Shown: piece by piece, positions 45,549 to 53,717 of the stretch
How positions within the stretch are numbered: the stretch's first letter is position 1
How the letters are laid out: each line of letters opens with the position of its first letter
Assembly: GCA_038530555.1 (NCBI GenBank)
Contig: JBCBCN010000004.1
Coordinates: 248,001 to 312,000 of the forward strand
DNA: 64,000 nt
Origin: HKCCE3408 sp038530555
GTDB taxonomy: Bacteria; Pseudomonadota; Alphaproteobacteria; Rhodobacterales; Rhodobacteraceae
Direction of reading: 5' to 3'
Translations under genes and position numbers: made by a program
The notes under the pieces: generated by a model
The model's input: the letters and a program-made list of their open reading frames with translations, nothing else
The model's database searches: none
What the model was told of the DNA's origin: nothing

Positions 45549-46340
45549 ATGCTCGATGATTTTCTGGGCCGCGCCGCCCTTGCCGGTCTCGCCGTCGCCC
45601 TGGCCTGCGCCCCCCTCGGCAGCTTTGTCGTCTGGCGCCGCATGGCCTTTTTCGGCGACGCGACCGCCCATGCCGCCCTACTTGGCGTGGCCCTTGGCCT
45701 CGCACTCGCCATGCCGATCTTTCTGGGCGTGACCGTGGTCGCGCTGGCCATGGCGCTTCTGGTGCAACGCCTCGCCGATCAGCGCTTTGGCGTGGATCTG
45801 GCGCTTGGCGTTCTGTCCCACTCCGCCCTGGCCTTCGGTCTCATCGCCTTTAGCCTGACAACCGGGCCGCGCATCGACCCAGAGCTCTACCTATTCGGCG
45901 ACATCCTCGCCGTCAGCCGTGCCGATCTGGGCCTGATCTGGGGCGGCGCGGCGGCGGTCGTGGCCCTTCTGGCCTGGCGCTGGCAAGCGCTTTTGACGGT
46001 GACCCTGCACCCCGATCTGGCCAAGGCCGCGGGCCTCTCGCCCCGGCGGGAGGAGTTGGTCCTGACGCTCTGCTTGGCCCTTGTCGTGGCCGTGGCGATC
46101 CAGGTGGTGGGCGCGCTTTTGATCACCTCGATGCTGCTTATCCCCGCCGCCGCCGCCCGCACCCTGGTCTCAGGGCCCGAGGCGATGGTCCTTTGGGCCG
46201 CATTGCTTGGGGCGGCCTCGGTCGGCCTCGGGCTCGGCGCGTCGGTCTATGCCGATTTCCCGACCGGACCGGCCATCGTGACATCGGCCGCGCTGATCTT
46301 CGTGCTGAGCCGCATCATTGGTCAATTGCGGCCGGGTTGA
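45549..46340 (+). CDS. znuB: Zinc ABC transporter permease
   Basis: 263 residues, about eight hydrophobic segments. ABC-3 family: LGSFVVWRRMAFFGDATAHAALLG near the N-terminus and VVGALLITSMLLIPAAAARTL near the C-terminus. It forms the membrane channel for ZnuA and ZnuC. Last gene of the locus. Confidence 0.95.
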   Translation: MLDDFLGRAALAGLAVALACAPLGSFVVWRRMAFFGDATAHAALLGVALGLALAMPIFLGVTVVALAMALLVQRLADQRFGVDLALGVLSHSALAFGLIAFSLTTGPRIDPELYLFGDILAVSRADLGLIWGGAAAVVALLAWRWQALLTVTLHPDLAKAAGLSPRREELVLTLCLALVVAVAIQVVGALLITSMLLIPAAAARTLVSGPEAMVLWAALLGAASVGLGLGASVYADFPTGPAIVTSAALIFVLSRIIGQLRPG

Positions 46341-46344
46341 ACCA

Positions 46345-46360
46345 CGGCGCATGCGCGCCG
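46345..46360 (+). terminator. Weak hairpin after znuB
   Basis: CGGCGC-ATGC-GCGCCG, 6-bp stem, 5 bp after the znuB stop, no clear T-run. Candidate only. Confidence 0.35.
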
Positions 46361-46406
46361 GGGTTAGCACCTCTCGCCTCCTGCGGACCAGGCGGCTATA
46401 GACGTC

Positions 46407-46440
46407 GCAAAGCTACGGGGCAAAGCTACGGAGCAAAGCT
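46407..46440. repeat. 13-bp tandem repeat before the FadJ-like gene
   Basis: GCAAAGCTACGG repeated at 46407 and 46420, with a partial third copy at 46433-46440, ending 15 bp before the start codon, so copy number would alter the leader next to the ribosome binding site (AGGGAGGG). Confidence 0.6.
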
Positions 46441-46455
46441 CAGGGAGGGTGCCGC

Positions 46456-48516
46456 ATGGCCGAGGACGCGCGCGTGCGCTGGGAGGTCCAGCGCGATATC
46501 GGTCTCATTGAGATCGACAATCCGCCGGTCAATGCCGCCGGTCATGCAGTGCGCGCGGGCCTTTTCGAGGCGCTCACCGCCTTGGCTGAGACACCGGGCC
46601 TCCGCGCCATCGCGCTCTACGGCGCAGGCCGCAGTTTTATCGCGGGCGCCGACATCCGTGAGTTTGGCCAACCACCCCGCGCGCCCAGCCTGCCGGAGGT
46701 GTGCAATGCCATCGAGCAGAGCGCCGTGCCGGTCGTCGCAATCCTGCACGGGGTCGCCCTGGGTGGCGGGCTCGAAGTGGCCATGGCCGCGCAGTCCCGG
46801 GTCGCCCTGCCCGGCACGCGGCTCGGCCTGCCAGAGGTCACCCTGGGGATCCTGCCCGGCGCGGGCGGTACGCAGCGGGCGCCGCGTCTGATGGGCCTGG
46901 CTCCGGCGCGCGATTTGATCCTGTCGGGCAAGCCCATCGGTGCCGAAGCAGCCCTGAAGGCCGGTCTGATCGACGCGGTCGAGGCCGGCGAGCCCCGCAC
47001 CATCGCGCTGGCCGCCGCAGGGCACCTCATCTCCGGCACGCTCACCGCGCGGCGGACCTGCGATCTGCCCGTGACGCTTGACCAAGACGACCTGGCAGCC
47101 GCCCGCGCCGCCCTGCCCGCGCATGATTTGGCCCGGTCCAAAGCGCTCGACGCCCTTGCTGAGGCGCACCGGCCTATCGCCAAGGGCCTTGCCACTGAAA
47201 GGGCGCTCTTCAATGACTGCTTGGCCAGCCCGCAGCGCGCGGCCCTGATCCACGCCTTTTTCGCCGAACGCGCCGCCGCCAAGATCCCCGAGGCCCAGGC
47301 CGCGCCGCGCGACATCGGCCATATCGGCGTGCTGGGCGCGGGCACCATGGGCAGCGGGATCGCGACCGCCTGCCTGATCGTAGGCCTCAACGTCACCCTG
47401 GTCGAACGCGCCCCAGAGGCGCTCGCGCGCGGCCAGGCGCAGATCGAGAGCAATCTCGACGGCGCGGTCAAACGCGGCAAGCTCAGCGCCGAGGCGCGCG
47501 CGGCTTGCAAGCTCACCACCAGTGACGACATCGCGGCCATGGCGGGCGCTGATCTAATTATCGAGGCGATCATCGAGGATTTCGACGCCAAGGCCCAAGT
47601 CCTGAGCGCGCTCGAGGCCGCCTGCCCCGGCGCGCTTTTGGCATCGAACACCTCCTATCTCGACCTCGACGGCCTGGCCGGTCACCTGCGCGATCCAGGC
47701 GCACTGATCGGGTTGCATTTCTTCTCCCCCGCCCATGTCATGCGCCTGCTGGAGGTCGTCGTTGGCCGCGAAACCCGGGCCGAGGCAGTGGCGACAGGCT
47801 TCAAGCTGGCCAAGCGACTGGGCAAGGTGGCGGTGCGCGCAGGCGTTTGCGACGGCTTTATCGGCAACCGCTTGCTTCGGCGCTACCGCATGGCCTGCGA
47901 TCACCTGGTCCTGGCAGGGGCGACGCCCACCCAAATCGACGCGGCACTTGAGGATTTCGGCATGGCCCTGGGCCCCTATCGGACCCTCGATCTGGCCGGG
48001 CTCGATATCGGCTGGGCCGACCGCAAGCGCCGCGCGCCGGACCGCGACCCGGCGGAGCGTTATGTGACCTTCGCTGACCGTCTCTTTGAGGCGGGTGAGC
48101 TGGGCCGCAAGGCCGGGCGGGGCTTCTATGTTTATGACGGCGACGAGGGCACCCCACCCAACCCGGCGCTCGACGCATTGATCGCGGCCGACCGCGCGGC
48201 CCATAGCGTCACGCCACGCGATCTGAGCCCGCAGGAGATCCAGGACTACGCCCTCACCGCGATCATCACTGAGGCCGCAGAGGTCCTGGACGAAGGCATC
48301 GCCGCCCGGGCCAGCGACATCGATGTGGTCTTGCTCATGGGCTACGGCTTTCCCCGCTGGCGTGGCGGCCCGCTGCACTACGCCGACACGCTGGGCGCCG
48401 GGGCCCTGGCCGCGCGGATCGAGCGCTACGCAGATGACGACGCGTTTTTCTGGAAAACGCCCGCGCTTCTGGCCAAACTCAGCCGCGACGGCGGCACTTT
48501 CGCCGAGCTGAGCTAG
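46456..48516 (+). CDS. fadJ: Bifunctional enoyl-CoA hydratase / 3-hydroxyacyl-CoA dehydrogenase
   Basis: 686 residues. The N-terminal crotonase domain keeps both catalytic glutamates (Glu107 in GGGLEVAM and Glu127 in LPEVTLGILPGAGG). The Rossmann dehydrogenase domain starts near 290 (IGVLGAGTMGSGIATA), with catalytic His421 in GLHFFSPAHVM, and two C-terminal HCDH helical domains follow. It carries out steps two and three of beta-oxidation. Leader contains a 13-bp tandem repeat and AGGGAGGG Shine-Dalgarno. A FadB/FadJ distinction is not secure; no thiolase gene is adjacent. Confidence 0.93.
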   Translation: MAEDARVRWEVQRDIGLIEIDNPPVNAAGHAVRAGLFEALTALAETPGLRAIALYGAGRSFIAGADIREFGQPPRAPSLPEVCNAIEQSAVPVVAILHGVALGGGLEVAMAAQSRVALPGTRLGLPEVTLGILPGAGGTQRAPRLMGLAPARDLILSGKPIGAEAALKAGLIDAVEAGEPRTIALAAAGHLISGTLTARRTCDLPVTLDQDDLAAARAALPAHDLARSKALDALAEAHRPIAKGLATERALFNDCLASPQRAALIHAFFAERAAAKIPEAQAAPRDIGHIGVLGAGTMGSGIATACLIVGLNVTLVERAPEALARGQAQIESNLDGAVKRGKLSAEARAACKLTTSDDIAAMAGADLIIEAIIEDFDAKAQVLSALEAACPGALLASNTSYLDLDGLAGHLRDPGALIGLHFFSPAHVMRLLEVVVGRETRAEAVATGFKLAKRLGKVAVRAGVCDGFIGNRLLRRYRMACDHLVLAGATPTQIDAALEDFGMALGPYRTLDLAGLDIGWADRKRRAPDRDPAERYVTFADRLFEAGELGRKAGRGFYVYDGDEGTPPNPALDALIAADRAAHSVTPRDLSPQEIQDYALTAIITEAAEVLDEGIAARASDIDVVLLMGYGFPRWRGGPLHYADTLGAGALAARIERYADDDAFFWKTPALLAKLSRDGGTFAELS

Positions 48517-48526
48517 GGAGCCCACG

Positions 48527-49711
48527 ATGGATCTGAATTACTCGCCCGAGGAGCAGGCCTTTCAAGCGGAAGTGAAGGCGTTCTTGGCCAGCGATCTGCC
48601 CGACGCGCTCAGCGAAAAGGTCCGCCATGGCCGCGCGCTCAGCAAGACCGATATGGAGCGCTGGCACGCCATCTTGAACGCCCGCGGCTGGCTCGCCGGT
48701 GCTTGGCCGCGTGCCCATGGCGGCCAGGATTGGAGCGCCACCCGTCAGCACATCTTCGAAGAAGAATGCGCCCTGGCCCATGCCCCGCGCATCGTCCCCT
48801 TCGGCACCAAAATGCTCGGCCCCGTCCTGATGAAATTCGGCACGAAGGAGCAATGCGCCGAATACCTGCCGCGCATCCTCGACGGGCGCGACTGGTGGTG
48901 CCAGGGCTATTCTGAACCGGGCTCTGGCTCAGACCTCGCCAGTCTGAAAACCCGCGCCATCCGCGACGGGGACGCCTATCTGGTCAACGGTCAGAAAACC
49001 TGGACGACGCTGGGCCAGCACGCCAATCGCATCTTTTGCCTCGTGCGCACCAGCACGGAGGGTAAGCCGCAAGAAGGCATCTCGTTTATTTTGATCGATC
49101 TCGACACGCCCGGCATCGAGATGCGGCCAATCCGCCTGATCGAGGGCGGCTATGAGGTCAATGAGGTCTTTTTCACCGATGTCCGCGTGCCCCTCGGCAA
49201 CCTGGTGGGTGCCGAAAACCAGGGCTGGACCATCGCCAAATACCTGCTGGGCCATGAGCGTCACAACATCGCCGGGACGGGCTTTTCGGTGGCCGCTTTG
49301 GAGGGGCTCAAACGGCTCGGGGGCGAGGTCCGGCGCGGCGGCACACCGCTATCGGCCACGCCCTGGTTCACCCGCGCCCTAGCTGAGATCGAAGCCGATC
49401 TGGAAGCCATGAAGATCACCAATCTGCGGATGCTCGCGGCCGCTGAGGCGGGTGGCGCGCCGGGGGCCGAGGCCTCGATGCTGAAGATCAAGGGCACAAT
49501 CATTCGCCAAGCGCTCAACGATCTGGCACGCCGCGCGCTGGGGCCTGCGGCGGCGCCGTTCCCGTCTGAAGCGCTCGAGGGCAACATGGCGCTCGTGCCC
49601 GACGGCCATGCCCATGAGGCCGCGAGCTATTTCAACAACCGCAAGATCTCGATCTATGGCGGCAGCAATGAAATCCAGCGCAATATTCTAGCTAAGGGTC
49701 TGTTTTCCTGA
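48527..49711 (+). CDS. Acyl-CoA dehydrogenase, first of a coupled pair
   Basis: 394 residues. FAD-binding block WCQGYSEPGSGSDLASLKTRA in the middle domain; the C-terminal helical domain ends IYGGSNEIQRNILAKGLF. In medium-chain types the catalytic base is a Glu at the YEGT position; here that position is Gly (YGGS), so the base may be elsewhere or supplied by the partner. Starts 10 bp after the FadJ-like stop, and its stop overlaps the next gene (TGATG), as in heteromeric acyl-CoA dehydrogenases. Confidence 0.93.
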   Translation: MDLNYSPEEQAFQAEVKAFLASDLPDALSEKVRHGRALSKTDMERWHAILNARGWLAGAWPRAHGGQDWSATRQHIFEEECALAHAPRIVPFGTKMLGPVLMKFGTKEQCAEYLPRILDGRDWWCQGYSEPGSGSDLASLKTRAIRDGDAYLVNGQKTWTTLGQHANRIFCLVRTSTEGKPQEGISFILIDLDTPGIEMRPIRLIEGGYEVNEVFFTDVRVPLGNLVGAENQGWTIAKYLLGHERHNIAGTGFSVAALEGLKRLGGEVRRGGTPLSATPWFTRALAEIEADLEAMKITNLRMLAAAEAGGAPGAEASMLKIKGTIIRQALNDLARRALGPAAAPFPSEALEGNMALVPDGHAHEAASYFNNRKISIYGGSNEIQRNILAKGLFS

Positions 49712-50799
49712 TGGATTTCACGCCCTCCGAAGAACGCCGCCTACTGGGCGATAGCCTCACGCGCCTGCTCTCTGAGGCCTGCAGCCCCGAGGCGCGCAAC
49801 GCCGTGGCGTACGAGGCGCCCTTCCACAGCCCCGCCCTCTGGGACAGTCTGGCCGAGCTTGGCTTGTTTTACGCCTTCGTGCCCGAAACCGCCGGCGGAA
49901 TGGGCGATGGCGCGGGTGGCGCGGGGTTCGATATCGTCGCGGCCTTTGAGCCCCTGGGTCGCGCCCTCTCGCCCGAGCCGGTCCTGGGCCAACTTATGGG
50001 CCTGCGCCTTCTGGCGGCGGCGGGCGCGCCGTTGGAGGACGCGCTCAGCGGTCAGGACCTCCTGGCCCTGGCGGTGTTTGAGCCCGAGGCGCCCTATCAC
50101 CCGGCCGACCAGACCACCCAGGCCACCGCGACAGGCGACAAATACGTGCTCCAAGGCCGCAAATCCGTGGTCTATGGCGCGCCGTCCGCGACACGGCTTT
50201 TGGTATCGGCCTGGCTCGACGGCGCGCTGGCCTTGTTCGACGTGGCCGCAGAGGCGGCTGAGCGGGTCGATTACGCAATGGTCGATGGCGGCGGCGCGGC
50301 GGAGGTGATGCTGCAAGACACGCCCGCCCGCATTCTTCTGCGCGACGCGGGCCCCGCGCTGGAGGCCGCACTCGATGCCGGGCGCCTCGCGCTCTCCGCC
50401 GAGGCCGTCGGTGTGGCCGCATCCATGCTCGAGACCACAATCGACTACCTCAAAACCCGCCGCCAATTCGGCAAGCCGCTTGCCGCTTTCCAAGCGCTGC
50501 AACACCGCGCCGTTGATCTAACAATCGAGCTCGAGCAGATGCGTTCAATCAACATCCGGGCCGCCGCCGATCTGGAAGGTCCCAAAGGCCCCCGCTCGGT
50601 CGCCATGGCCAAGAACCTTGTCGGGCGCGCGGGCCGCCTGATCTCGGAGGAAGCGATCCAATTACACGGCGGCATTGCCATGACCTGGGAATATCCGCTG
50701 TCCCACTATGCCAAGCGCCTAGTGATGATCGACGCGCAACTGGGCGACGCGGATTGGCAGCTTGACCGCCTGGCCGATATGGCCATGCCCAAACGCTAA
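49711..50799 (+). CDS. Acyl-CoA dehydrogenase, second of a coupled pair
   Basis: 362 residues. It shows the N-terminal helical part (MDFTPSEERRLLGDSLTRLL), RRQFGKPLAAFQALQHR in the C-terminal domain, and IQLHGGIAMTWEYPL near the end. The FAD-binding middle block of the first protein is weaker here, fitting the division of labour in alpha/beta acyl-CoA dehydrogenases where one subunit contributes structure. Overlap of start and stop couples its synthesis to the first subunit. Substrate unknown (fatty or steroid-side-chain acyl-CoA). Confidence 0.92.
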   Translation: MDFTPSEERRLLGDSLTRLLSEACSPEARNAVAYEAPFHSPALWDSLAELGLFYAFVPETAGGMGDGAGGAGFDIVAAFEPLGRALSPEPVLGQLMGLRLLAAAGAPLEDALSGQDLLALAVFEPEAPYHPADQTTQATATGDKYVLQGRKSVVYGAPSATRLLVSAWLDGALALFDVAAEAAERVDYAMVDGGGAAEVMLQDTPARILLRDAGPALEAALDAGRLALSAEAVGVAASMLETTIDYLKTRRQFGKPLAAFQALQHRAVDLTIELEQMRSINIRAAADLEGPKGPRSVAMAKNLVGRAGRLISEEAIQLHGGIAMTWEYPLSHYAKRLVMIDAQLGDADWQLDRLADMAMPKR

Positions 50800-50817
50800 T
50801 CGGCGCCAGGTACCCCC

Positions 50818-50832
50818 GATTGTCAAACAATC
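50818..50832. promoter_or_regulatory. Small inverted repeat upstream of the cold-shock gene
   Basis: GATTGT-CAA-ACAATC, 6-bp arms, 19 bp after the dehydrogenase stop. Could be the end of that transcript or an operator; no T-run. Confidence 0.3.
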
Positions 50833-50990
50833 GTCACTTGTGAAAACGCCCCAATTCTGTCACATGGGCGGCGCTGACGTTATTCTCTTTCGACCCGCTG
50901 TCTCCCCAACCGGCTTCAGTCTCTCGATCCAGACCGTCCAAGCCGCGATACCGCACTCCCGCGGGTATCACCTATTAAGGAGACACGGAT

Positions 50991-51197
50991 ATGGCCAATG
51001 GCACCGTGAAATGGTTCAACCCGACCAAAGGTTTTGGGTTCATCGCCCCGGAATCGGGCGGCAAAGATGTGTTCGTGCATATCAGCGCCGTTGAGCGTGC
51101 GGGCCTCACCGACCTGGCGGACAACCAGAAAGTGACCTTCGATGTCGAAGCAGGCCGGGACGGGCGCGAAAGCGCGACGAACCTGCAGCTCGCCTGA
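50991..51197 (+). CDS. cspA: Cold-shock domain protein
   Basis: 68 residues, one cold-shock domain: MANGTVKWFNPTKGFGFIAP (RNP1 KGFGFI) and DVFVHIS (RNP2). It binds single-stranded RNA/DNA and melts RNA structure. AAGGAG lies 8 nt before ATG. The roughly 190-bp leader, typical of cold-shock genes, may be transcribed and structured. A strong terminator follows at 51224. Confidence 0.95.
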   Translation: MANGTVKWFNPTKGFGFIAPESGGKDVFVHISAVERAGLTDLADNQKVTFDVEAGRDGRESATNLQLA

Positions 51198-51223
51198 AGG
51201 CGCTCTTTGACACTTTAGAATTG

Positions 51224-51261
51224 GGGCGGTGCGGGAGAGATCCTGCACCGCCCTTTGCTTT
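51224..51261 (+). terminator. Rho-independent terminator of the cold-shock gene
   Basis: GGGCGGTGC (51224-51232) pairs with GCACCGCCC (51245-51253), extendable by two pairs past a mismatch, with TTTGCTTT immediately after. Classic stem plus T-tract, 27 bp after the stop. Confidence 0.88.
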
Positions 51262-51269
51262 GGAGCCCG

Positions 51270-52316
51270 CTAAAGCCCGAGCGCCCCGAGCGCCTTGAGC
51301 CCGGCCCGCGCGAAATCGGGCACGTAAGCGCCCATCTTCAGCCCGCGCTCCGGATCCGCGGCATTGCCATCGAGCGCGCGCTTTTTCACCCCTTGCAAGA
51401 TGGCGGCCATGCGGAAGAACGCGAAGGCCAGATAGGGGCCGAAATCCCGCGGCAGCTCGGTCCCCGCCGCCTCGCCGTAGCGCGCGAGGAACTCATCGTC
51501 GCTCGGCAGGCCCAGGTCGGCACGATCCACCCCGGCCAAACCGCGCCCCTCCGCCCCCGGCGGCATGCGCCACTGCATCAGCACCCCGGCCAGATCGGCG
51601 AAGGGATGGCCGAGCGTCGAAAGTTCCCAATCGAGCACGGCCACGCAATCCGTCCCCGCCTCCGCAAACATCAGATTGTCGAGGCGGTAGTCGCCATGGA
51701 CCAAGCTGAGCCGCCCGTCATCCTCGGGGCAGGCCGTCTCTAGTGCTTCGATCAGCGCGTCCATCTCGTCCAGGGGCTCGGTCTCGGAGGCGCGGTATTG
51801 CTCGGACCAGCGGGTATATTGGCGGCGGAAATATGCGCCGCATGGCCCGTAATCGCCCAGACCGACCGCCTCCAAATCCACGCTATGGATCGCCGCCAGC
51901 ACCCGCGCCATCTCCGCCATTAACGCCCCGCGCTGATGCGTCTCGAACTCGCGCAGGCGTGGGTCCTGAAACACCCGGCCGGGGACCCGCGCCATTAGGT
52001 AGAACTCTGACCCCACCACGCCCGGATCATCGCAATAGCCCAGCATGCCCGCCACCGGTACATCGGAGTGCGCGAGGGCCTTTTGCACCCTGAACTCACG
52101 ATCCACAGCGTGGGCCGATTTCAACAGCTTTCCCATGGGCTTACGGCGCAGAATGAAGCTGCCCGACGGGCTCTCCAGCGCGTAGGTCGGGTTCGATTGC
52201 CCGCCCCGGATCACCTCGACCGTGAAGGGCCCACGGAGCCCCGGCACATGCGCCGCGCACCAGGCCTCAACCGCGCCCACATCCAGGCCCATTGGCAGGC
52301 TCATCGGCAGGCTCAT
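51270..52316 (-). CDS. Phosphotransferase (APH/ACAD10-type kinase) family protein
   Basis: 348 residues. Kinase-like fold with an N-terminal nucleotide-binding part (VEVIRGGQSNPTYALES, FILRRKP), a catalytic loop HGDYRLDNLMF and metal-binding AVLDWELSTLGHPFADLA. Its neighbour is an ACAD10/11-type acyl-CoA dehydrogenase; in animal ACAD10/11 the same two domains are fused, where they convert 4-hydroxyacyl-CoAs. The start is repeated three times in tandem (ATGAGCCTGCC units), so Met1, Met5 and Met9 are possible starts; GAGGAA upstream favours the first. It overlaps the dehydrogenase stop by 4 bp. Confidence 0.92.
   Translation of the reverse strand: MSLPMSLPMGLDVGAVEAWCAAHVPGLRGPFTVEVIRGGQSNPTYALESPSGSFILRRKPMGKLLKSAHAVDREFRVQKALAHSDVPVAGMLGYCDDPGVVGSEFYLMARVPGRVFQDPRLREFETHQRGALMAEMARVLAAIHSVDLEAVGLGDYGPCGAYFRRQYTRWSEQYRASETEPLDEMDALIEALETACPEDDGRLSLVHGDYRLDNLMFAEAGTDCVAVLDWELSTLGHPFADLAGVLMQWRMPPGAEGRGLAGVDRADLGLPSDDEFLARYGEAAGTELPRDFGPYLAFAFFRMAAILQGVKKRALDGNAADPERGLKMGAYVPDFARAGLKALGALGL
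52281..52316 (-). repeat. Three-copy 12-bp repeat containing the start codon
   Basis: ATGAGCCTGCCG, ATGAGCCTGCCA, ATGGGCCTGGAT on the minus strand: three 12-bp copies, each beginning with ATG. The gene has three in-frame start codons at 12-bp intervals. Confidence 0.7.
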
Positions 52317-53584
52317 CTTTTGGTGTACTTCCTCAGCTCAGCCCGCGCGACCTGGCGGCGATGCACCGCGTCGGGCCCGTCGGCAAAGCGCAAAGTCCTG
52401 AGCCGCGTCCACATCGCGCCCAGCGGGAAATCCTGGCTCAACCCGCTCGCGCCATGCAGCTGCATCGCCTCATCCACGACCTTCAGCGCCATCAGCGGCG
52501 CCACCACTTTGATCTTGGAAATCCACGGCTGTGCCGCGCGCACACCCGCATGGTCCATCATCCAAGCCGCCTTGAGACACAACAGCCGGGCCATCTCGAT
52601 CTCCATCCGCGCATTGGCGATGATGTCGTAATTCGCGCCCAGTTCGATGATCGGCTTGCCAAACGCTTCGCGCGTGAGCCCGCGCTTGCACATTAGCTCC
52701 AGCGCGTATTCCGCCTGCCCGATGGCCCGCATGCAATGGTGGATACGCCCGGGTCCCAGCCGCCCCTGCGCCACCTCGAAGCCACGCCCCTCGCCCAGGA
52801 TCACCTGGCTCGCGGGCACACGCACATCGGTAAAGCGGATATGCATATGCCCATGGGGCGCGTCGTCTGTATGCATCACCCGCATCGGGCGCAACACCTC
52901 GATCCCAGGCGCATCGGCGGGCATCAAAAACATCGTGTGCCGCCCATGTTTCGGCGCTTGGGGCTCCGTGCAGGCCATCACGATAAAGAGCTTACAGCGT
53001 GGATCCCCCGCCCCGGAAATCCAGTGTTTCTCGCCATTTAGGATGTAATCTTCACCCTCGCGCCGCGCCTCAAGGGCGATCTGCGCGGCATCTGACGAGG
53101 CCACGCCCGGCTCGGTCATCACATAGGCCGAGCGGATCCGCCCCTCGAGCAGATCGGGCAGCCAGGACGCCTTTTGCTCCGGGCTGCACATCCGCTCAAG
53201 CACTTCCATATTGCCGGTGTCGGGCGCGTTGCAGTTAAAAACCTCCGCCGCGATCCCGACCTTGCCCATCTCCTCGGCAATATAGGCGTATTCCACGGTG
53301 CTCAGCCCATAGCCGCGCGCGCTGTCCGTCAGCCAAAAGTTCCAAAGGCCCCGCGCCCGCGCCTCGGCCTTGAGCCCTTCCATGATCTCGATCTGCCGCT
53401 CGGTGAGCTGGAACCGGTCACCTGAGGGATGACGACCCACCTCGGCCTCATATTCGGCATCGAGCGGCGCGATCTCGCCCAAGACCATCGCGCGCACCTG
53501 CTCGACCAGCGGCCTCACCCGGTCGCTCATGCCGAGATCCATATGCCCCGCACTGCCCTGCCCGCTGCGCTCATCGAGACCCAT
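52313..53584 (-). CDS. Acyl-CoA dehydrogenase, ACAD10/11-like
   Basis: 423 residues from ATG 53584 (GGGAGG 6 nt upstream). FAD-binding block AYVMTEPGVASSDAAQIAL, C-terminal REAFGKPIIELGANYDIIANARMEIEMAR (split here as two blocks) and the end RFADGPDAVHRRQVARAELRK. In this subgroup an Asp of the ADGPD motif, not a Glu, has been proposed as the base. Translationally coupled to the kinase gene downstream, which supports joint conversion of one acyl-CoA type. Confidence 0.93.
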   Translation of the reverse strand: MGLDERSGQGSAGHMDLGMSDRVRPLVEQVRAMVLGEIAPLDAEYEAEVGRHPSGDRFQLTERQIEIMEGLKAEARARGLWNFWLTDSARGYGLSTVEYAYIAEEMGKVGIAAEVFNCNAPDTGNMEVLERMCSPEQKASWLPDLLEGRIRSAYVMTEPGVASSDAAQIALEARREGEDYILNGEKHWISGAGDPRCKLFIVMACTEPQAPKHGRHTMFLMPADAPGIEVLRPMRVMHTDDAPHGHMHIRFTDVRVPASQVILGEGRGFEVAQGRLGPGRIHHCMRAIGQAEYALELMCKRGLTREAFGKPIIELGANYDIIANARMEIEMARLLCLKAAWMMDHAGVRAAQPWISKIKVVAPLMALKVVDEAMQLHGASGLSQDFPLGAMWTRLRTLRFADGPDAVHRRQVARAELRKYTKR

Positions 53585-53678
53585 GGCCCGCCTCCCTCCA
53601 TTCCATTCGGCCACCAGAAAAGACGCCGCGCCCTGCAAAGTAAAGCTCGCTGCCGGCAAAGCCACCGCTCCGCCGCGC

Positions 53679-53711
53679 CTTCACTTTTCGAAAAATACTC
53701 GCGCCGGAGGC
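53679..53711 (-). repeat. Intergenic element copy C (AAAATACTC type)
   Basis: Plus-strand cores CTTCACTTTTCGAAAAATAC and TCGCGCCGGAGGC, directly after the nitronate monooxygenase-family stop on the minus strand. Matches copies A and B. Confidence 0.65.
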
Positions 53712-53717
53712 CCACCC

